Assembly (NCBI RefSeq): GCF_001425325.1
Contig: NZ_LMEH01000001.1
Coordinates: 2,200,602 to 2,264,601, forward strand
Reading direction: 5' to 3'
Length of the DNA stretch: 64,000 bases
Source of the DNA: Leifsonia sp. Root1293
GTDB lineage: Bacteria > Actinomycetota > Actinomycetes > Actinomycetales > Microbacteriaceae
Position 1 is the first letter of the stretch; every line of letters begins with the position of its first letter. Of this stretch, positions 51,875 through 59,808 are shown piece by piece. The notes beneath the pieces are model-generated. The model saw nothing but the letters and a program-made list of their open reading frames with translations, was not told the origin of the DNA and searched no databases. The position numbers and the translations under genes are program-made.

Positions 51875-52921
51875 GTGCGCAAACCAGCCACGATCCGCGA
51901 TGTGGCGCGTGACGCGGGCGTCTCGGTCGCCGTCGTCTCGCGTGTCATCAATGAGGGATCCGGGCCGGTCGCCGCCGCGACCAGGGCCAGGGTCGTCGAG
52001 GTGATCGAGCAACTCGGCTATCAGCCGCGGGCAGCCGCCCGCGAGTTGCAGCAGCGGGGCAGTACCACCATCGGCCTCGTTCTGGCCGACCTCACCAATC
52101 CGTTCTTCGCCCGCCTGGCCGACCGGGTCGTCTGGGAGGCCAGGGCGCGCGGAATCCACGTCGTGCTGCTCACCACCCAGGAGGACGAGCACCTCGAGGC
52201 CGAGTCGATCGAGACGCTCATCGGCCGTTCGGTCGGCTCCGTGATCGCCACCCCCACCGGGGGCAACGCAGCCAAGTGGCGGCGGCTCATCGAACTCGGC
52301 GTCAATGTCGTGTTCGTCGACCGCGAGATCGAGGAGCTTCCGGAAGCCGACGTCGTCACCATCCGCAACGACCAGTCGGCAGAGGTGACGACTCGCCATC
52401 TCCTCGAACTCGGGCATGAGCGCATCGCCTTCATCTCGGGTCCGTTGACGACGTCGACCGGTCGCTCGCGTGTGGCCGGCTTCCGTCAGGCGATGACGGA
52501 TGCCGGCCTCCCCGTCGACGACAGGCTCATCAGGGCGATTCCCTTCCGCGGCGACTCCGGCGGTGACGCCGTGAGCGCGCTGCTCGCCCTCCCCGATCCG
52601 CCGACGGGCATCATCGTGGGCAACACGGCACAGGTGCGCTCCTCGCTTCGCCGCATCAAGCAGATCGGCGTCAGCGTTCCCGAAGACCTCAGCGTCGTCG
52701 TGTTCGACGACAACCCGTGGACCGAGCTGGTCTCACCGCCGCTCTCCGTGATCAGGCAGCCCATCGACATGCTCGCGTCGCACTCCGTCGATGTCGCCGT
52801 CGGTCGACTCCGCGGCGCCTTCACCGAACCGCCACGACGAATCGAGATCGACGCCGAATTCGTTCAGCGCTCGAGCGCTGCACCTCGCATCAGCCCTCCG
52901 GCGTCGGCCGCAGCCGGCTGA
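51875..52921 (+). CDS. LacI-family regulator
   Basis: 348 residues, GTG start after GGGAGGACAGC. HTH TIRDVARDAGVSVAVVSRVIN at 5-25 with hinge helix YQPRAAARELQQR; PBP1-type ligand domain GLVLADLTNPFFARLADRVV. Divergent from the importer operon across the operator at 51780-51790. Probably represses both units until the sugar or an intermediate is present. Confidence 0.95.
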   Translation: MRKPATIRDVARDAGVSVAVVSRVINEGSGPVAAATRARVVEVIEQLGYQPRAAARELQQRGSTTIGLVLADLTNPFFARLADRVVWEARARGIHVVLLTTQEDEHLEAESIETLIGRSVGSVIATPTGGNAAKWRRLIELGVNVVFVDREIEELPEADVVTIRNDQSAEVTTRHLLELGHERIAFISGPLTTSTGRSRVAGFRQAMTDAGLPVDDRLIRAIPFRGDSGGDAVSALLALPDPPTGIIVGNTAQVRSSLRRIKQIGVSVPEDLSVVVFDDNPWTELVSPPLSVIRQPIDMLASHSVDVAVGRLRGAFTEPPRRIEIDAEFVQRSSAAPRISPPASAAAG

Positions 52922-52979
52922 GTCATCCACCCCTCGCCGGAGTCGTTCGCCGGCCATTCCCCCACTGTCAGGAGCATCC

Positions 52980-53291
52980 ATGTCCGTCGTCGTCACCGCC
53001 GTCTTCCACCCGCGGGTGGGCCAGCACGACACTCTGGTCGCCGCGTTGCGCGAGAGAATCCCCGCCGTGCACGCGGAGAAGGGATGCCGCCTCTACGCGA
53101 TCCACGACGCTGAAGACGGCACCGTCACGATGCTCGAGAAGTGGGACTCCCGCGCCGACCTCGACGCCCACGCCACCGGGTCGGCGGTCGCCGCCCTCGA
53201 CGCAGCCGTCGGTGGATTCCTCGCACGGCCCACGCCCGTCACGCTGATGACGCCGATTGCAGCCGGTACCGCCGACCAGGGCGAGCTGTGA
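52980..53291 (+). CDS. Antibiotic biosynthesis monooxygenase (ABM)-domain protein
   Basis: 103 residues, dimeric ferredoxin-like fold: SVVVTAVFHPRVGQHDTLVAALRERIPAVHAEKGC, then EKWDSRADLDAHATG, typical of the ABM/YgiN quinol monooxygenase-like group. RBS AGGAG. GTGA overlap with gluconokinase shows coupling. Role in the sugar locus is unclear; such proteins often accompany catabolic operons. Confidence 0.85.
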   Translation: MSVVVTAVFHPRVGQHDTLVAALRERIPAVHAEKGCRLYAIHDAEDGTVTMLEKWDSRADLDAHATGSAVAALDAAVGGFLARPTPVTLMTPIAAGTADQGEL

Positions 53292-53827
53292 CCACGGGCA
53301 GTGCTCAGCCGAACCTGCCAGCCGTGCCCACAGTCATCGTGATGGGCGTGTCGGGATCCGGGAAGTCAGCCGTCGGATCGGCGCTGGCCGCGCAGCTCGG
53401 ACGGCCGTTCATCGACGCCGACGACCTGCATCCAGCATCGAACATCGCCAAGATGGCGCAGGGGCATCCCCTCGACGACGACGACAGGGGCCCCTGGCTG
53501 GATGCTGTCGGCGCCGCCGCCATCGCGGCGCCGGGCACCGTCATCGCGTGCTCCGCCCTGCGCCGGCGCTACCGGGAGAAGTTGCTGCTCGCCGCTCCCG
53601 ACGCCGTCTTCGTCGAACTCGACGTGCCGAGAGGTGAGCTCGAGCGGCGGGTGCGGGAGCGTTCCCACGAGTTCATGCCGTCGTCGCTGCTGGACTCGCA
53701 ACTGGCGACGCTCGAGTCGCTCGAGGTCGATGAGCCCGGTTTCGCGGTTGCGGTCGACCCGGCGGAGAGCCTCCATGAGCTGATCGAGCGCATCGAGGCC
53801 CGTCTCGGCGAGCTCGCGAGCGGCTAG
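53288..53827 (+). CDS. gntK: Gluconokinase
   Basis: 179 residues, GTG start. P-loop MGVSGSGKSAVGSAL near 19-33, DADDLHPASNIAKMAQGHPLDDDDRGPWLDAV (in part DADDLHPASN) is the gluconokinase signature, then CSALRRRYREKL and HEFMPSSLLDSQLATLE. It should phosphorylate gluconate or a similar aldonate at C6, linking the locus to the pentose-phosphate or Entner-Doudoroff route. Its stop overlaps the convergent patatin gene by 4 nt. Confidence 0.95.
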   Translation: MTTGSAQPNLPAVPTVIVMGVSGSGKSAVGSALAAQLGRPFIDADDLHPASNIAKMAQGHPLDDDDRGPWLDAVGAAAIAAPGTVIACSALRRRYREKLLLAAPDAVFVELDVPRGELERRVRERSHEFMPSSLLDSQLATLESLEVDEPGFAVAVDPAESLHELIERIEARLGELASG

Positions 53828-54693
53828 GCCCCGGCCCCACGCCCGGGCCCGGTCGGAGGCGCACGCCAGAACGCGGCGACCTCCGCGGCGACCCTCTGCG
53901 CCTGCAGGTGACCGGCGACGGCCGATGCCTCCCGGGCCGCCGGGTCGAGGGAGTTTCGGCCCAGAGCGCGCTTCGCCTCCCGGTCGGGAGAGACGACGAG
54001 GCCGCGGACCCCGGGTCCGAGGGCCGTGAGCTGGGCGCGTACCGAGGTACCGACGCCGATGCCCCTGGGGAGCGGAGCGATCACGATGACGGTGTCGCAT
54101 CCCGCAGCCAACTGCACATTGGCCGAGTAGGGCAGGCCGCCGTCGATGTAGTACCTGCCGTCGATATCCACGGGCGGCCACACCAGGGGCACGGCGCAGC
54201 TCGCACCCACGGCGTCGATGAGAGGCACGCCGTCGGCGGAGGTGAAGACGTGGAGCTTCCCGGTCAGCACGTCGTTCGCAGCGATGCGCAGGTCGCGATC
54301 CGGCCACTCCGACACCGGAACCCGTTCCGCGATGACAGCGCGGCGCGCAGCGGCCTCGGCGGCGTCAGTGCGTTCCAGGCTCGCCTGGCCCAGGCTTCGG
54401 ATGGCCTTCGTCCGGTCCTTGGCGAACGCGAGGCCGCTCACGAGCCGGAGGATGTCCACGCCGGAGAGCTTCGCCGCACGTTCGCCCACCGAGCTACGCC
54501 GCTGCGCCTCGAAGAGGCGCTCCAGCGGGGTCCCGCTGGCCAGTTGCGCCGCCACCGTCGATCCGGCCGACGTGCCGACCAGCCGATCGGCCGTGCGCAC
54601 GTGCACACCGGCCTGCTCCAGGCCGAACAGCAGTCCGGTCTCCCAGGCGATACCGGTGACCCCTCCACCACCGAGAACGAGTGCAGACCCCAT
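53824..54693 (-). CDS. Patatin-like phospholipase
   Basis: 289 residues from ATG 54693 after GGAGGTTCAC. Oxyanion loop GGGGVTGIAW near 7-16, nucleophile GTSAGST near 42-48, catalytic Asp in YIDGGLPYSANV. A soluble lipid acyl hydrolase of RssA/patatin type. A second member lies at 59809-60744; they share about the same length and motif order but are clearly diverged. Confidence 0.9.
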   Translation of the reverse strand: MGSALVLGGGGVTGIAWETGLLFGLEQAGVHVRTADRLVGTSAGSTVAAQLASGTPLERLFEAQRRSSVGERAAKLSGVDILRLVSGLAFAKDRTKAIRSLGQASLERTDAAEAAARRAVIAERVPVSEWPDRDLRIAANDVLTGKLHVFTSADGVPLIDAVGASCAVPLVWPPVDIDGRYYIDGGLPYSANVQLAAGCDTVIVIAPLPRGIGVGTSVRAQLTALGPGVRGLVVSPDREAKRALGRNSLDPAAREASAVAGHLQAQRVAAEVAAFWRAPPTGPGRGAGA

Positions 54694-54815
54694 GTGAACC
54701 TCCGTGCCGACGAGCGGATCGCGCACCGCCGCTCGCGTCATCCTCGCCCACCCCGGTCGGCGCCGGGCCGCGACACGCTCCCGATCCCGACACCGGGTGC
54801 ACCTACGCTGAACGA

Positions 54816-55721
54816 ATGACGGATGCAGCCGCTACAGCCCCGATGATCGGCCCCGTCATCGCTCCCGACCTGCACGTGATGACCTACAACATCCGTCGCC
54901 GCATCGGACACGTCATGCCCACCCACCCCGACCGCTGGGCGACCCGCAGACCGCTGCTGCGGCGCATCCTCCAGGCCGAACAGCCGACCATCCTCGGAGT
55001 GCAGGAGGCGCTGGCCGACCAGGCCGCGTACGTGGCCGAGAGCCTCGGGCCCGACTTCGGAGGCGTCGGCCGTGGCCGAAACCCCAACGGGCGCGGCGAA
55101 CGCAGCATCATCTTCTTCGATCGCCGCCGGCTGCGCCTGACGGCCACGAACCAGCTCGCCCTGTCGGACACGCCGGACAAACCGGGCTCCCGCACCTGGG
55201 GGAACAGCGTGCCGCGCGTCGTGGTCTCGGCCGAGTTCGACGACCTCGCCACCGGCGGGCGCGTCATCGCCTTCACCACCCACTTCGACCACAAGTCCCC
55301 CAGGGCGCGCTGGCGGTCGGCGCAGATGATCGTGAAGTTGGTGGCCGATGCTCAGACCGCGAACCCGGCCGCTGTCGTCGTCGTGACGGGCGACGTGAAC
55401 GCCGATGTCGACTCGGCGGTCTACAGGCACCTCACCGAGGGCGGCGTGCTGCGCGACAGCTGGCACGCGGCCGAGCATCGGCTCACGCCGCAGTGGGGAA
55501 CGTTCTCGAACTACCTGCCGCTCCGACCAGGCGGCAAGCGCATCGACCTGATCCTCGTCGGCACGAACGTGGAGGTCGAGCGCACGGGCATCAACGTGGT
55601 GCGCTTCGATGGCGCGGCGGCATCCGATCACGATCCGGTGCAGGCCGTCGTTCGGGCCATCGGCGCCCACGGAGTCCCGAACGAACCCCCGGCAGAAGCC
55701 GTCAAGGTCACTGCCGGGTAA
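54816..55721 (+). CDS. Endonuclease/exonuclease/phosphatase-family protein
   Basis: 301 residues. MTYNIRR near 22-28, GVQEAL (metal Glu) near 64, TTHFDHKSPRARWRSAQ, TGDVNADVDS and C-terminal ASDHDPVQAVV are the EEP motifs of DNase I-like phosphodiesterases. TACGCT 6 nt before ATG predicts a leaderless mRNA. No signal peptide, so cytoplasmic; substrate could be a nucleic acid, phosphoinositide or other phosphodiester. Confidence 0.9.
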   Translation: MTDAAATAPMIGPVIAPDLHVMTYNIRRRIGHVMPTHPDRWATRRPLLRRILQAEQPTILGVQEALADQAAYVAESLGPDFGGVGRGRNPNGRGERSIIFFDRRRLRLTATNQLALSDTPDKPGSRTWGNSVPRVVVSAEFDDLATGGRVIAFTTHFDHKSPRARWRSAQMIVKLVADAQTANPAAVVVVTGDVNADVDSAVYRHLTEGGVLRDSWHAAEHRLTPQWGTFSNYLPLRPGGKRIDLILVGTNVEVERTGINVVRFDGAAASDHDPVQAVVRAIGAHGVPNEPPAEAVKVTAG

Positions 55722-55748
55722 CGATCGCAGACTCCGGGCACGCCCCTA

Positions 55749-55778
55749 TTGCGGCCCGTCGCCGAACCCCGCTAGGTT
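55749..55778 (+). promoter_or_regulatory. Promoter of the leader ORF
   Basis: TTGCGG (55749-55754), 18-bp spacer, TAGGTT (55773-55778). Transcription would start near 55785, about 55 nt before the 26-codon ORF. Confidence 0.55.
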
Positions 55779-55838
55779 CATCTCTTGGTGCTGCTCGATC
55801 CCGGCAGACCCAGCCCACGACGGGAAGGAGAAGACCCC

Positions 55839-55919
55839 ATGTTCTACACCCAGCACACGAACCTCGCGATGACGCCGTTCGTCACCTCTGCGGCCTCCTT
55901 CCCTCGGATCGCCGGCTGA
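55839..55919 (+). CDS. 26-residue leader-like ORF
   Basis: MFYTQHTNLAMTPFVTSAAS... ends in FPRIAG and TGA. RBS GGGAAGGAGAAG lies 5-6 nt before ATG. It has its own promoter and is followed by two perfect hairpins, then, 281 nt later, by a small protein gene. Too short for a domain; it looks like an attenuator peptide or a very small membrane-associated or signalling peptide. I do not recognise it. Confidence 0.55.
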   Translation: MFYTQHTNLAMTPFVTSAASFPRIAG

Positions 55920-55954
55920 CCCCTGGTCGCTGACGCCTCGAGCGTCGTGCCCCG

Positions 55955-55989
55955 CCACCCCTCGGGTGGTACCGATGGCTGAGCCATCG
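55955..55989 (+). other. Two perfect hairpins after the leader ORF
   Basis: CCACCC-CTC-GGGTGG (55955-55969) and CGATGGCT-G-AGCCATCG (55973-55989). The stretch from here to 56200 contains nothing else I can assign. Confidence 0.6.
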
Positions 55990-56200
55990 TCGACGGTCGC
56001 CCCGTCCTCCCGCTGATCGACTCCGGTCGTCGGCGGATGCTCCGGGCGACGTCGCCCCGCAGTGCGCCACCGCGCCTGCGTCCTCTCCTCCAGCGACCTC
56101 TCGCATGCTTCGCGCTGCCCTCTTCCGGCCGCGACGGATGCCGTCACGACCAGCTTCACCACCATCCGCAACGCACCACCGATCACCCCAGGGAATCACC

Positions 56201-56455
56201 ATGAATACGCAACTCCTCACGGCCCGAGATACGCAATCGCGGGCTCAGCAGTACACGACGACGGGACTCGACCGCCTCGCGCGGCGCGCTGGCCTGGCGT
56301 TGGTGCGCTGGAGCTCACGCTCGAGCGCACGGAACGTTCGCGACACGCAACTGTCCAGTCACAGCGTGCAGAACCGACGCGAGGCCGATTCGCTGCGCAG
56401 AACCAGCACCCACGACACCCAGTTGCTGGTGCTGCTCTCCCGCGGCCAGTTCTGA
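56201..56455 (+). CDS. Small Arg/Ser/Gln-rich protein
   Basis: 84 residues. Start at ATG 56201 after AGGGAATC. Contains LDRLARRAGLALVRWSSR and three DTQ motifs (RDTQS, RDTQL, HDTQL). The middle could form an amphipathic helix. Similar short proteins with LDRLALRxGLALLxW cores occur in Microbacteriaceae (from memory), always without a known function. In-frame starts back to 56105 lack an RBS. Confidence 0.65.
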   Translation: MNTQLLTARDTQSRAQQYTTTGLDRLARRAGLALVRWSSRSSARNVRDTQLSSHSVQNRREADSLRRTSTHDTQLLVLLSRGQF

Positions 56456-56465
56456 TGTCCGGCAT

Positions 56466-56533
56466 CATGCCCCGACGGGCATGCACTCCCCCTCCGCTCG
56501 ACCGGAGGACCGGAGAGCATGCCCTCGGGGCAT
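56466..56533. terminator. Three hairpins between convergent genes
   Basis: CATGCCC-CGAC... GGGCATG (56466-56483), CCTCCG-CTCGAC-CGGAGG (about 56490-56507) and ATGCCC-TCG-GGGCAT (56519-56533 region). The first and third use the same arms and could also pair with each other. Likely bidirectional termination. Confidence 0.6.
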
Positions 56534-56549
56534 CGTCGTACCCACGACC

Positions 56550-57365
56550 TCAGTCGGGCGCGACGACCACCTCGACGCCAGCGGCCCGGATGCGGTCGAG
56601 CTCCTCGGGGTCGGCGCTGGCATCGGTGATGAGCATGGCCACCTGGCTGAGCTCGGCCATCTGGGCGAGGGCGACACGACCGATCTTCGAACCGTCGGCG
56701 ACCACCACCGTGCGCTGCGCCTTCATCACCATGGCGTGATTCGTGCGCGCCTCGGTCTCGTCGTGGGTGGTGACCCCGGATGCCGCCGAGATGCCGTCGG
56801 CCCCGAGGATGGCCGTTCCGACGTTGACGGCCGTGAACGTGCCCTCGGCGAGTACACCGACGAGCTCCAGCGACTGGGGCCTCAGGATGCCGCCCGTCAT
56901 GATCACCTTCAGCTGCGGGTGGTTGGCCACGAGGCCGGCAATGGTGAGGGAGTTCGTGACGATGGTGAGGTCGGCGTGCCGCGCCAGCTCGCGCGCCACG
57001 CTCGCCGTCGTCGTTCCGCCCGACAGCGCCACCGCGTGCCTGCCCTGGGGAACGAGGTCGGCCATGGTGCGGGCGATACGCCGCTTCGCGTCCTGGAAGC
57101 GGCTGTCGCGCAGGGCGACGGGCAGCTCGGTTCCCCTGTCGAGCACCGTGGCTCCTCCGTGAGTGCGCAGCAGGAGGTTCTGGTCGGCGAGGTCGGCGAG
57201 GTCGCGCCGCGCGGTGGCCGGCGAGATGCGCAGCGTCTCCGACAGCTCGAGCAGGCTCACTGTGCCGCGTTCGGCCACCAGGTCGAGGATCGCCACCATG
57301 CGCTGGGACCGCTTGCCCGAGCCGATCCGCGCGATCGTCGCATCGGTCGAAGCAGTAGCCATCAT
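56550..57365 (-). CDS. DeoR-family transcriptional regulator
   Basis: 271 residues from the first of two adjacent ATGs (57365), after GAGGGGGACTT. HTH VSLLELSETLRISPATARRDLADL with wing RTHGGATVLD; sugar-phosphate-sensing domain with ALSGGTTTASVAREL, TNSLTIAGLVA and VVVADGSKIGRVALA. Divergent from the GH4 gene. Probably represses the GH4/aldolase unit and, from shared sites, the SIS/amidohydrolase promoters. Confidence 0.93.
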   Translation of the reverse strand: MMATASTDATIARIGSGKRSQRMVAILDLVAERGTVSLLELSETLRISPATARRDLADLADQNLLLRTHGGATVLDRGTELPVALRDSRFQDAKRRIARTMADLVPQGRHAVALSGGTTTASVARELARHADLTIVTNSLTIAGLVANHPQLKVIMTGGILRPQSLELVGVLAEGTFTAVNVGTAILGADGISAASGVTTHDETEARTNHAMVMKAQRTVVVADGSKIGRVALAQMAELSQVAMLITDASADPEELDRIRAAGVEVVVAPD

Positions 57366-57413
57366 CGGAAGTCCCCCTCGGCCGGCCGATCGCCCGTCGG
57401 GTCGATCAGTTGG

Positions 57414-57443
57414 AATGATCACTTTATACCCAAATCGCTCATT
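57414..57443. promoter_or_regulatory. Putative DeoR operator, GH4 side
   Basis: AATGATCAC (57414-57422) followed by AAATCGCTCATT (57432-57443). Both words recur at 61896-61948 before the SIS and amidohydrolase genes. Confidence 0.6.
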
Positions 57444-57481
57444 CAGTTGCGCGATTCGCGCATTCGCTCGATGATCGATCC

Positions 57482-58798
57482 ATGCCTCAGATCGTCTTCC
57501 TCGGCGCCGGTAGCGTCGTCTTCACCCGCCAGCTCCTCGCGGACCTCGCCCGCTTCGATGACCTTCCGGCCTTCACGGTCGTGCTGCACGACATCGATGC
57601 CGAGAGGCTGGAGGTCGCGCGGGGCACGGCCGAGCAGGTGGCCGCCCGCTTCGGCCGCGACGTCGAGGTCGTCGCGACGCTGGACCGCCGAGCCGCACTG
57701 GCCGGAGCCGACTTCGTCGTCAACATGATCCAGGTGGGCGGCATCGCGGCGACCCGCATCGACCTCGAGCTTCCCGCACGTGCCGGCATCCGGCAGACCA
57801 TCGGTGACACCACGGGAGTCGGAGGCGTCTTCAGGGCGCTGCGCACCTTCCCGGTGCTCTCAGGCATCGCGAACGACATGCTCGAGCTCTGCCCCGACGC
57901 GTGGTTCCTGAACTACACCAACCCGATGGCGATGAACGTGTGGTGGATGTCGCTGGTGGCGCCGTCGATCAAGACCGTCGGCCTCTGCCACAGCGTCTAC
58001 TGGACGGTGAACGACCTGTGCGAGCTCATCGGAGTTCCGCTGGAGGGCACCCACTTCCGTGCGGCCGGCGTGAACCACCAGGCCTGGCTCACCGAGTGGA
58101 GCCGCGACGGCGAGAGCCTCTACCCCTCGCTGCGCGAGAAGATCGCGGCCGACCCCGAGCTCGAGCGCCGGGTACGCGTCGAGATGTTCCGCCGCCTCGG
58201 CTACTACCCCACCGAGACGAGCGAGCACTCGGCCGAGTACCTCGACTGGTTCCTGCGCTCCGACGAGCAGATCGAGCGGTTCCGCATCGAGCCCCTGCAG
58301 TACATCGGCATCTCCGAGGAGAACGTCGCGGAGTTCGAGGCCGCGAAGCTCGCCCTCGCCGAGGGGCGCCAACTCGAGCTGGAGGAGGGCGCAGCAGAGT
58401 ACGCACCCCAGATCATCCACTCGATCCTCACCGGCACCGAGCGGGTCATCCACGTCAACGTGGTGAACACCGGCCTCATCGACAACCTGCCGCAGGGCAC
58501 CGTCGTCGAGGTCCCGGCCACCGTCGACGCGGCCGGCGTGCATCCGATCGCCGTCGGGTCCATCCCGGAGCAGGGCGCCGCCCTCAACCGCACCTACCTC
58601 TCGGTCGCCCAGCTCACCATCGACGCCGCTCTCACCGGTGACGCCGAGCTGGTGCGCCGTGCCGTGCTCGTCGACCCGAACGCCAGCTCCAGCATCACGC
58701 CAGAGCAGATCTGGGCGCTCTGCGACGAGCTCACCGACGCTCACGCCGACCTGCTGCCCACCAGCCTGGGCGGCCGTGTCGAGCTGGCGCTGCCGTGA
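57482..58798 (+). CDS. Glycoside hydrolase family 4 (alpha-galactosidase/alpha-glucosidase type)
   Basis: 438 residues. NAD-binding IVFLGAGSVVFTRQLL near 4-19, LNYTNPMAMN near 142-151, metal Cys/His in GLCHSVYW and AGVNHQAWL. GH4 enzymes cleave glycosides by an NAD- and metal-dependent redox mechanism. The MelA/LplD-like pattern favours a galactosidase- or glucosidase-type role over 6-phosphoglucosidase, but this is not certain. No RBS is visible. The stop overlaps the aldolase start by 4 nt. Confidence 0.92.
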   Translation: MPQIVFLGAGSVVFTRQLLADLARFDDLPAFTVVLHDIDAERLEVARGTAEQVAARFGRDVEVVATLDRRAALAGADFVVNMIQVGGIAATRIDLELPARAGIRQTIGDTTGVGGVFRALRTFPVLSGIANDMLELCPDAWFLNYTNPMAMNVWWMSLVAPSIKTVGLCHSVYWTVNDLCELIGVPLEGTHFRAAGVNHQAWLTEWSRDGESLYPSLREKIAADPELERRVRVEMFRRLGYYPTETSEHSAEYLDWFLRSDEQIERFRIEPLQYIGISEENVAEFEAAKLALAEGRQLELEEGAAEYAPQIIHSILTGTERVIHVNVVNTGLIDNLPQGTVVEVPATVDAAGVHPIAVGSIPEQGAALNRTYLSVAQLTIDAALTGDAELVRRAVLVDPNASSSITPEQIWALCDELTDAHADLLPTSLGGRVELALP

Positions 58799-59649
58799 CC
58801 CTGGCCTCGACGCGCTCCCTCGTCGACGACGCCGCCGAGCGCGGCGGCGCCGTGCCGTCGTTCAACGTCATCACCCTCGACAACGCCGAGGCCATCGTCG
58901 CGGGAGCCGAACAGGCCGGCTGCGGCGTCCTTCTGCAGCTGAGCGAGAACGCCCTCGCCTGGCACGGCGCGCCCGAGCCGATCCTCGCCGCCTGCCGCGA
59001 GCTCGCGCTGGCGGCCGCGGTGCCCATCGGCATCCACCTCGATCACATCCAGGACGACGCCCTCGTCGAACGGATGCTGCCCCGAGCCGTCGAGCTCGGC
59101 GTCGGGTCGATCATGTACGACGCGTCGAAGCTCGCATACGCCGACAACGTCACGGCGACGACGACCCTCGCCCGCCGAGCCCAGCAGCTCGGGCTCTGGG
59201 TGGAGGCCGAACTCGGTGAGATCGGCGGCAAGGACGGCGCGCACGCCCCCGGCGTTCGCACCCACCCCGACGAGGCGCGCGCGTTCGTCGAGGCCACGGG
59301 CGTCGACGGGCTGGCCGTCGCCGTCGGCAGCTCGCACGCCATGCGCGACCGGAGTGCGGAACTCGACATCGCCCTCATCCGCGAACTCGCCCTGAGGGTC
59401 TCGGTCCCCCTCGTTCTCCACGGGTCGTCGGGGGTGTCGGATGCCGGCATCGCTGATGCCGTTCGCGCCGGCATCCGCAAGGTGAACGTGGGCACGGCGC
59501 TCTCGATCGCGAGCACGGCCGCCCTGCGCTCGTCGCTCGCCGGGCAGCCCGACGCCGTCGATCCGCGGAAGTACTCGAGGGCCGCCCGCTCCGACACCGC
59601 TGCGCTGGTGGCGCACCTCTGCGAGGTCATCGCAGACCCCGCTCGCTGA
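58795..59649 (+). CDS. Class II fructose/tagatose-bisphosphate aldolase-family protein
   Basis: 284 residues, GTG start overlapping the GH4 stop. PSFNVITLDNAEAI, zinc ligands HLDH (near 81-84), AELGEIGGKDG, VGSSHA, VLHGSSG and KVNVGTAL are the GatY/AgaY/FbaA blocks. It should split a ketose bisphosphate into dihydroxyacetone phosphate and an aldehyde. With GH4 and the SIS isomerase this suggests galactose, galactosamine or a related sugar. Confidence 0.93.
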   Translation: MTLASTRSLVDDAAERGGAVPSFNVITLDNAEAIVAGAEQAGCGVLLQLSENALAWHGAPEPILAACRELALAAAVPIGIHLDHIQDDALVERMLPRAVELGVGSIMYDASKLAYADNVTATTTLARRAQQLGLWVEAELGEIGGKDGAHAPGVRTHPDEARAFVEATGVDGLAVAVGSSHAMRDRSAELDIALIRELALRVSVPLVLHGSSGVSDAGIADAVRAGIRKVNVGTALSIASTAALRSSLAGQPDAVDPRKYSRAARSDTAALVAHLCEVIADPAR

Positions 59650-59656
59650 CAGGGCG

Positions 59657-59665
59657 TGCTAGCGT
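59657..59665 (+). promoter_or_regulatory. Extended -10 promoter of the patatin leader
   Basis: TGC-TAGCGT (TGn extended -10). Transcription would start near 59672, about 30 nt before the leader ORF. Confidence 0.5.
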
Positions 59666-59702
59666 GTGGGCGATCGTGATCCGACGGCAGGAGGTGAGAC
59701 CC

Positions 59703-59762
59703 ATGAACGCAGTAACCACAGTGGGCGCTCCCGTGCAGTCCACGATCGAGCGACTGGGGTAG
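59703..59762 (+). CDS. 19-residue leader peptide ORF upstream of patatin
   Basis: MNAVTTVGAPVQSTIERLG then TAG. Strong RBS AGGAGGTGAG lies 6 nt before ATG. Its second half forms one arm of two different hairpins (see next entry), as in translation attenuators. No homologue recognised. Confidence 0.6.
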   Translation: MNAVTTVGAPVQSTIERLG

Positions 59763-59805
59763 TCGCCGCCGGGAGCGCCTGTCAGGCACATCGCGAAAGG
59801 CGACT
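59724..59805 (+). promoter_or_regulatory. Candidate translational attenuator of the patatin gene
   Basis: Stem 1: GGCGCTCCCG (59724-59733) with CGGGAGCGCC (59770-59779), perfect. Stem 2 within its loop: GCGACT-GGGGT-AGTCGC (59750-59766), spanning the leader stop codon. Alternative: AGTCGCC (59761-59767) pairs perfectly with GGCGACT (59799-59805), which includes the GG of the patatin RBS GAAAGG; GGGAG (59771-59775) can also pair with CTCCC (59804-59808) next to the ATG. A ribosome on the leader would decide which pairing forms. Confidence 0.6.
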
Positions 59806-59808
59806 CCC

